Under the pieces are notes generated by a model. It searched no databases and had not been told where the DNA came from. It saw only the letters and a program-made list of their open reading frames with translations. Shown in pieces: positions 6,391-10,395 of a DNA stretch of 10,395 nucleotides. Source of the stretch: Bacillota bacterium (GTDB taxonomy: Bacteria; Bacillota; Clostridia; Acetivibrionales; DSM-1351); contig JAEWZA010000038.1 in the NCBI GenBank assembly GCA_023395575.1, forward strand, positions 1 through 10,395, given 5' to 3'. The stretch's first letter is position 1, and each line of letters starts with the position of its first letter. The translations under genes and the position numbers were made by a program.

Positions 6391-7005
6391 TTGGAATATT
6401 TAAATAACAAAATGAATATATTTTTTAGATGGCTGTCAAATTCTAACTTACTCTCTATGGATTTAGTTTATAGGATGTCATTCATGCAGATATTCGGCTC
6501 TAAGCTATACTTTAGGCATAAAGTTAACTCCTTTAGATCTTGCGTCTTTTGCCAGCATCTTAGTTTTGATAAGTTTTTAAATAAATATATTTGTTCTCAT
6601 GGTGAGTATGAGGCTTGTAGTTCTTTAATTCCATGCATTATACCTGATGCCTCCTATATAAATAGCAAAACTTATATTGAAGAGGAAAATGATATTCCAT
6701 GGCTATTCAAAGAGCCGTGCTTAAATTTTGAAGTTTTGAATTATAAAAACTATTTCAGAAATTTTGTCTCTAATGATTTAAATAGTAGTGTAATTATGCT
6801 TGAAGCCTTGGAAGGTGTCTTAACAGGACAATGTGCAGGAAACCTTCCATGTCATATTTGTGCATGTGTAAATAAAGAAATGTATTCTAAATGCTCAAAT
6901 ATAAAGTCTGCCAACATGACTGGAAAGTGCAATAAAATTTATGACAAAGTAAATAAATTTTACTGCACAGAATCTCCTTTAGTCAAAACATCAAAAGTGT
7001 CCTAA
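6391..7005 (+). CDS. Cysteine-rich protein of unknown function
   Basis: I do not recognise this 204-residue protein. It has 13 cysteines in two groups. The first is C51-x2-C54, C68-x-H70, C76 and C82. The second is C148, C154-x2-C157-x-C159, C168, C180 and C192. The grouping suggests two metal (zinc or Fe-S) sites or a disulfide-rich fold. No signal peptide or confident membrane helix is present, so a cytosolic metal-binding role is more natural; this is inference. The start is TTG at 6391, supported by GGGGGTGAT about 6 nt upstream; an in-frame ATG at 6412 is the alternative. It is the only plus-strand gene here, divergent from dnaE and convergent with the stalk gene, and appears to be its own transcription unit. 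The SD and uninterrupted 204 codons support a real gene. Confidence 0.75.
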   Translation: MEYLNNKMNIFFRWLSNSNLLSMDLVYRMSFMQIFGSKLYFRHKVNSFRSCVFCQHLSFDKFLNKYICSHGEYEACSSLIPCIIPDASYINSKTYIEEENDIPWLFKEPCLNFEVLNYKNYFRNFVSNDLNSSVIMLEALEGVLTGQCAGNLPCHICACVNKEMYSKCSNIKSANMTGKCNKIYDKVNKFYCTESPLVKTSKVS

Positions 7006-7075
7006 TAATACTTAAATAAAAGATGCTTTTCAACCACTTCAAAACAAAATTACAACTTACCTGGGGTTTTCTTTA

Positions 7076-7127
7076 CAATAAAAGAACTAAGCAATTGAAA
7101 AAGCTTCTCTTTCATTCTACTTAGTTC
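7076..7127 (-). terminator. Terminator downstream of the stalk-domain gene
   Basis: On the minus strand GAACTAAG (7127-7120) pairs with CTTAGTTC (7091-7084). Inside, TGAAA pairs with TTTCA, giving a two-tier hairpin, and TTTTATTG follows directly. It is about 65 nt past the stalk-gene stop. In the plus direction the stem is followed by CTTGTAAG, so it serves the cysteine-rich gene less well. Confidence 0.6.
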
Positions 7128-7164
7128 CTTGTAAGAAAATATAAATTTTGCAATTCTGTTCACA

Positions 7165-7182
7165 TAGCTCATTATAGAGCTA
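7165..7182. repeat. 6-bp inverted repeat just past the stalk-gene stop
   Basis: TAGCTC-ATTATA-GAGCTA lies 10 nt beyond the stalk-gene stop codon. No U run follows in either direction. It may act as a 3' mRNA-stabilising hairpin or be chance. Confidence 0.35.
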
Positions 7183-7192
7183 TTAAATAAGT

Positions 7193-8173
7193 TTACTTAG
7201 TAATATTTTCATCTTCTATAACAATTTGTCCACCAATTATGTCAGCATTAATATTTAATACATCACTAAAGAAATTTATAGGAACGTATGTAGTTCCTTT
7301 TATGAGTTCAGGAGCAGTTTCCAACTTAATAGGTGCCATTTTATAATAAATGTAGTTATCATCTCCTATTGTACATACAATCCCTTTACCGATTGTTACA
7401 CTCTTTGTTTTACCATCCCATTTTACACTGTAACCTAAAGCCTGAACTATTTTACTAACAGGAACCATCACTATCCCATTATCATTTGTATATGCAGGCA
7501 AGCAATTAATCTTTTGATTATTAACAATTATATCAAATGTAGACACATCACCTACTTGATTATCTAACACTACTATTTTTGTTGGAGTAGTTTGTGCTGG
7601 AATACTTCTTGTTGAGTTTTTGTAAGTAACAACAAGCTTTTTATCAAATATTGTTCCATTATACTTGTTACCGTTTTGTGAAATAATTTCTGTATCTTCA
7701 CTAATATTTAATTTAAGATATCCGTCTGAACTTACAAGTTCTTCATTGAAGATGTCAACTTTAATGAATTGTTCATTGTTTTCAACAACAACTACTTCAG
7801 TAGTGTATTGTGGAGGATAAATCATTATCATTGGTGCATTAAGATTATAGTACCCTGTAATAACAGTTCCTTTAGTTATTTCAGCATTATCGACAATATA
7901 TGTACTCTTTGATATTACAAGGTTTGATATATTTCCATCTTCACCTTCTATTGTAATATAATAAAAATCATTTGCGCTTCTTTTTTCACTTATTTCTGTT
8001 ACTTTTCCTTTAACAGAACCAAATCTAAACTCTAACGCACCATTTGTATCATCATATTGAGAAACTTGACTTATTAAAACATTAATATTGTTTTTTTCTG
8101 TATCAGCCAACACACTAGTAACCACTGAAAGTGACATGGCTGCTACTAATACAAATCCTGTTATTCTTTTCAT
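7193..8173 (-). CDS. Secreted stalk-domain (copper amine oxidase N-like) protein
   Basis: A 326-residue exported protein. The signal peptide covers residues 1-23 (KR, a hydrophobic run, then VLA before D24). The C-terminal part, about 212-322, fits the stalk domain first named from copper amine oxidase N-termini (PF07833): IIVNNQKIN, then VMVPVSKIVQALGYSVKWDG, KSVTIGKG, LIKGTTYVPINFFSDVLNI and a closing strand. No amine oxidase catalytic domain is present; stand-alone stalk proteins are common in Clostridia and Paenibacilli and are thought to act at the cell surface. Residues 50-205 look like two related beta-rich units. No LPXTG, lipobox or SLH domain is seen, so it is probably released or loosely bound. 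AAGGAGA lies 8 nt before the ATG. It is flanked by its own terminator and a long AT-rich upstream region, so likely monocistronic. Confidence 0.88.
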   Translation of the reverse strand: MKRITGFVLVAAMSLSVVTSVLADTEKNNINVLISQVSQYDDTNGALEFRFGSVKGKVTEISEKRSANDFYYITIEGEDGNISNLVISKSTYIVDNAEITKGTVITGYYNLNAPMIMIYPPQYTTEVVVVENNEQFIKVDIFNEELVSSDGYLKLNISEDTEIISQNGNKYNGTIFDKKLVVTYKNSTRSIPAQTTPTKIVVLDNQVGDVSTFDIIVNNQKINCLPAYTNDNGIVMVPVSKIVQALGYSVKWDGKTKSVTIGKGIVCTIGDDNYIYYKMAPIKLETAPELIKGTTYVPINFFSDVLNINADIIGGQIVIEDENITK

Positions 8174-8467
8174 TTAAATAATCTCCTTTCAAATTTGGTT
8201 ATAACGAAGTAATAAAATTTTTCTAAAATCTAAAAATTCATTTTGAATCTGACGTTATAATATATAGACGTAATTTATAAAAATAAGTTGCAAAAAAATA
8301 AATTTTTAAATGCTCAACCTATTAATTTTAAGTTGTTTTAATAATTTAAATAGGTTTACTAAGCTTTAAATAGTATATTTAACTAAAAAGTTTGAATTTT
8401 ATAACCATAATTAAGAGATACATAAATAAATAAATAAATAAATATCAAAGCCTTTATAAAATAAACG
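8174..8467. other. Very AT-rich upstream region of the stalk gene
   Basis: This gap has no credible open frame. It contains the stalk-gene SD, two ACGT-containing stretches (GACGTTATA and GACGTAATT near 8252-8275), CCTATT/AATAGG arms at 8318-8323 and 8349-8354, and the tetranucleotide run at 8422-8444. A sigma-A promoter for the stalk gene is expected here; many TATA-like hexamers occur but none pairs cleanly with a -35. Confidence 0.5.
8422..8444. repeat. ATAA tetranucleotide microsatellite
   Basis: About 5.75 uninterrupted copies of ATAA lie in the non-coding AT-rich gap between the glyS terminator and the stalk gene. Such tracts can vary in length by slippage. It is about 250 nt upstream of the stalk start, too far to alter promoter spacing in an obvious way. 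Confidence 0.9.
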
Positions 8468-8509
8468 CCCCCTTAAAACAGTTATATAGACATAACCATT
8501 ATAAGGGGG
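8456..8509 (-). terminator. Rho-independent terminator of glyS
   Basis: On the minus strand CCCCCTTA (8509-8502) pairs with TAAGGGGG (8475-8468). An inner GTTAT/ATAAC stem lies between them, and CGTTTATTTTAT follows. The GC-rich base in a very AT-rich region and the T-rich tail make this the clearest terminator here. It is about 90 nt past the glyS stop. Confidence 0.75.
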
Positions 8510-8555
8510 GGTATATTAATAATTTTAATATTTATATTCTTTTTATTTCCTAAAG

Positions 8556-8579
8556 CCACAGATGATAGCACCCATGTGG
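8556..8579. repeat. Short inverted repeat past the glyS stop
   Basis: CCACA (8556-8560) and TGTGG (8575-8579) form a 5-bp stem with a 14-nt loop, about 20 nt after glyS and before its terminator. Its significance is unclear. Confidence 0.3.
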
Positions 8580-8599
8580 TAGATAAAATAAGGAAAATA

Positions 8600-9985
8600 C
8601 TATATATTATCTATAGGCAATTTAGTCTTCTCATTGATGTAGTCAACCAATTCTTCAATTTTAATTCTAATCTGCTGCATTGAATCACGTTCTCTAAGAG
8701 TTACAATTCCGTCATTTAAAGTATCATCATCAATACTGATAGCAAACGGAGTACCTATTGCATCTCCTCTTCTATACCTTCTGCCAATATTGCCGGCATC
8801 ATCATAGGTAGCCATGAAATGCTTTTTAACAGAATTGTATATTTCTATAGCCTTTTCACCATGCTTTTTCTTCATTACAGGAAGAACATTTAATTTGATT
8901 GGTGCTAATGCTGGAGAAATCTTTAGAACAAGTCTAGTGTCTCCGCTTTCCAGCTCCTCTTCTTGTAACGCTTCAAAAAGCACAGCCAATACTAATCTAT
9001 CAACTCCATATGTGGATTCAATTATATAAGGTATATACTTTTCATTTGTTATCAAGTCTATATAATCCAATCTCTTACCTGAGAACTCAACATGTCTTGA
9101 CAAATCAAAATCAGTTCTATTGTGAGTTCCGTTAATTTCTCCCCATCCAAAAGGAAATAGATATTCTATGTCACATGCTGCCTTTGCATAATGTGCAAGC
9201 TTTTCATGATCATGGAATCTTAAATGCTCACTTGGAAGCCCAAGCATATTGAAGAATTTGATACCATAATTTTTGAAGAAGTCATATAATTCTTCATCTG
9301 TACCTTTCTTGCAGAAGGTCTGATATTCCATCTGTTCAAACTCAATTGTTCTGAAAGTAAAGTTTCCAGGTGTTATTTCATTTCTAAAAGCCTTACCAAT
9401 CTGTCCAATTCCAAAAGGAAGTTTTGCTCTCATTGTTCTCTGCACATTTAGGAAATTAACATACTCACCCTGTGCATTTTCAGGTCTCAAGTATATTGTA
9501 CTAGTAGAACCCTGCGTTACTCCTCTTTCAGTAGCAAACATAAGGTTAAACTGCCTGATGTCAGTAAAGTTTGATTTACCGCACTTTGGACATGGAACAT
9601 TATTTGTTCTGATAAATTGAACCATTTCCTCTGTAGTCATTCCATCAGGTTTTGCATTTTCGTCAAAATCACCGATAAGATTGTCTGCACGATGCCTTGT
9701 TTTACATTCTTTACAGTCAAGAAGAGGATCAGAAAAGCTGTCCAAATGACCACTTGCTTTCCAAACTGTAGGATTCATCAATATATCTGAATCTAATTCG
9801 AAGCTATTATCTCTGCTTTGAATAAAAAAGTATCTCCATGCATCTTTAATGTTGTTTTTGAGTCTAGTCCCTAATGGTCCGTAATCCCATGTGTTAGCCA
9901 AGCCTCCGTAAATTTCACTGCCTTGAAAAATAAATCCATACTGATTGCAATATGCAACCATCTCTTCCATCATAATCTTCTTCAT
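8600..9985 (-). CDS. glyS: Glycyl-tRNA synthetase, single-chain (alpha2) type
   Basis: A class II aminoacyl-tRNA synthetase that charges tRNA-Gly, cytosolic homodimer. The 461-residue length fits the bacterial alpha2 family (also written glyQS), distinct from the two-gene alpha2beta2 glyQ/glyS form. Visible elements: GFIFQGSEIYGGLANTWDYG (17-36); zinc-binding C91-x2-C94 and C132-x2-C135 within the insert; RPENAQGEYVNF (167-178); class II motif 2 FRNE (200-203); motif 3 YGVDR with R330; and a C-terminal anticodon-binding domain from about 358. The N-terminus matches relatives starting near M1. The ATG at 9985 lacks an adjacent SD: the strong AGGAGG at 10025-10020 is 34 nt away and precedes a short in-frame ORF ending in TAG, so translation initiation is unusual. 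It has its own promoter and terminator candidates, so is likely monocistronic. Confidence 0.96.
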   Translation of the reverse strand: MKKIMMEEMVAYCNQYGFIFQGSEIYGGLANTWDYGPLGTRLKNNIKDAWRYFFIQSRDNSFELDSDILMNPTVWKASGHLDSFSDPLLDCKECKTRHRADNLIGDFDENAKPDGMTTEEMVQFIRTNNVPCPKCGKSNFTDIRQFNLMFATERGVTQGSTSTIYLRPENAQGEYVNFLNVQRTMRAKLPFGIGQIGKAFRNEITPGNFTFRTIEFEQMEYQTFCKKGTDEELYDFFKNYGIKFFNMLGLPSEHLRFHDHEKLAHYAKAACDIEYLFPFGWGEINGTHNRTDFDLSRHVEFSGKRLDYIDLITNEKYIPYIIESTYGVDRLVLAVLFEALQEEELESGDTRLVLKISPALAPIKLNVLPVMKKKHGEKAIEIYNSVKKHFMATYDDAGNIGRRYRRGDAIGTPFAISIDDDTLNDGIVTLRERDSMQQIRIKIEELVDYINEKTKLPIDNI

Positions 9986-9994
9986 CTTGCTATA

Positions 9995-10015
9995 CTATGC
10001 GATAAAAGATATCAC
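9995..10015 (-). other. Six-codon mini-ORF between the SD and the glyS start
   Basis: AGGAGG (10025-10020) is followed after 4 nt by GTG ATA TCT TTT ATC GCA TAG. The stop is 9 nt before the glyS ATG and in the same frame. The same bases form a hairpin: GTGATA (10015-10010), loop TCTTT, TATCGC (10004-9999). Either ribosomes translate the mini-ORF and reinitiate at glyS, or the hairpin shortens the SD-ATG distance. An overlapping ATG-TGA start-stop also occurs at 10017-10012. Confidence 0.4.
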
Positions 10016-10031
10016 ATATCCTCCTATAATA

Positions 10032-10076
10032 AAATTATTTTAAACCTGCCAAAATTTTAATATCGGACTTTGGCAG
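10032..10076 (-). terminator. Terminator-like hairpin in the glyS leader
   Basis: On the minus strand CTGCCAAA (10076-10069), a 15-nt loop, then TTTGGCAG (10053-10046) form a perfect 8-bp stem, followed by GTTTAAAATAATTTT. It lies between the promoter candidate at 10149-10177 and glyS, so it could attenuate glyS. If the promoter is not used, it could instead end an upstream gene. The U tract is broken by As. Confidence 0.45.
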
Positions 10077-10148
10077 CATCAAATTCATTATTAATTAGTA
10101 TATTCGTATTTTCTAGAATATTTATACTACCTAGTCTTAACAATCGAA

Positions 10149-10177
10149 ATTATAACACAAATTGCTAATTGTGTCAC
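10149..10177 (-). promoter_or_regulatory. Sigma-A promoter for glyS
   Basis: On the minus strand GTGACA (10177-10172, five of six to TTGACA), a 17-nt spacer and TATAAT (10154-10149) with a TG extension just before it make a strong consensus promoter. The predicted start near 10142 gives a leader of about 157 nt before glyS. An ACACAA/TTGTGT inverted repeat (10155-10174) fills the spacer and could be an operator. Confidence 0.7.
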
Positions 10178-10395
10178 TGAATTTGCAATAGTAAATTTAA
10201 AATCGTGATAACTGTATTCAAACAGGCTTTTGCAAACAAACATCTTCTTTATACTGATGTATTATTGCAAGAAATAGTACGCGAGTGTAATATATATATA
10301 ATTGCGAAGCTCGGTTAGAAATTGATACTAGAAATAATAGGTGAAGAACAAGTATTGTAGCCGACACAGCTAAAGGATGTAGCTGTGAGTATTGA
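10178..10395 (+). other. Gene-free right end with a possible plus-strand promoter and hairpin
   Basis: No open frame is evident. TTGCAA (10265-10270), 17 nt, TAATAT (10288-10293) could be a plus-strand promoter. Downstream, CACAGCT (10365-10371) pairs perfectly with AGCTGTG (10381-10387) over a 9-nt loop. Together they may be the 5' leader of a gene or RNA that continues beyond the window. I could not assign it to a known RNA class. Confidence 0.3.

Noticed and set aside
7016..7030. AAAAG-ATG-CTTTT as terminator of the cysteine-rich gene
   Set aside because: The stem is AT-rich and too weak, with no following U run.
8814..9029. Plus-strand open frame of 71 codons
   Set aside because: Antisense to the glyS anticodon-binding and motif 3 region, no independent support.
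9986..10142. T-box riboswitch before glyS
   Set aside because: No AGGGTGG-type T-box sequence and the leader is short for the class.

Overview
The window looks like chromosome from a low-GC Clostridia-type Firmicute. Base composition is strongly AT-rich, Shine-Dalgarno (SD) sequences are strong (AGGTGG, GGAGG, AAGGAGA), GTG and TTG starts occur, and there is a single-chain zinc-type glycyl-tRNA synthetase, a TRAP (MtrB) homologue and a secreted stalk-domain (copper amine oxidase N-like) protein. The species cannot be named from the sequence alone.

Layout: seven of the eight protein genes lie on the minus strand. In minus-strand order they are glyS (9985-8600), a secreted stalk-domain protein (8173-7193), dnaE (6116-2619), mtrB (2450-2217), a 65-residue DUF2007-like protein (2190-1993), a YbgC-type acyl-CoA thioesterase (1800-1372) and pgsA (1004-438). 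The exception is an unrecognised cysteine-rich 204-residue protein on the plus strand at 6391-7005, between dnaE and the stalk gene. mtrB and the DUF2007-like gene are 26 nt apart and probably co-transcribed. glyS, the stalk gene and pgsA each have a terminator-like hairpin downstream. Promoter candidates are visible before glyS, dnaE and mtrB.

The genes are mostly housekeeping: translation (glyS), DNA synthesis (dnaE), tryptophan-responsive RNA regulation (mtrB), acyl-thioester hydrolysis (ybgC-like) and phosphatidylglycerol synthesis (pgsA). The less ordinary material is between genes. The thioesterase leader carries GTGGAGGT / ACCTCCAC / GTGGAGGT in order, so the middle arm can pair with either flank, and the last copy contains the gene's SD. 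A possible 14-codon leader peptide runs through the middle arm. The pgsA-thioesterase gap holds a 17-bp tandem repeat whose units are palindromes. The glyS leader has a good promoter, a terminator-like hairpin, and a strong SD that serves a 6-codon in-frame mini-ORF rather than glyS directly; no T-box is recognisable. The left edge (62-160) holds a structured stretch resembling the right end/omega-RNA region of an IS200/IS605-type element, without a transposase or tnpB in view.
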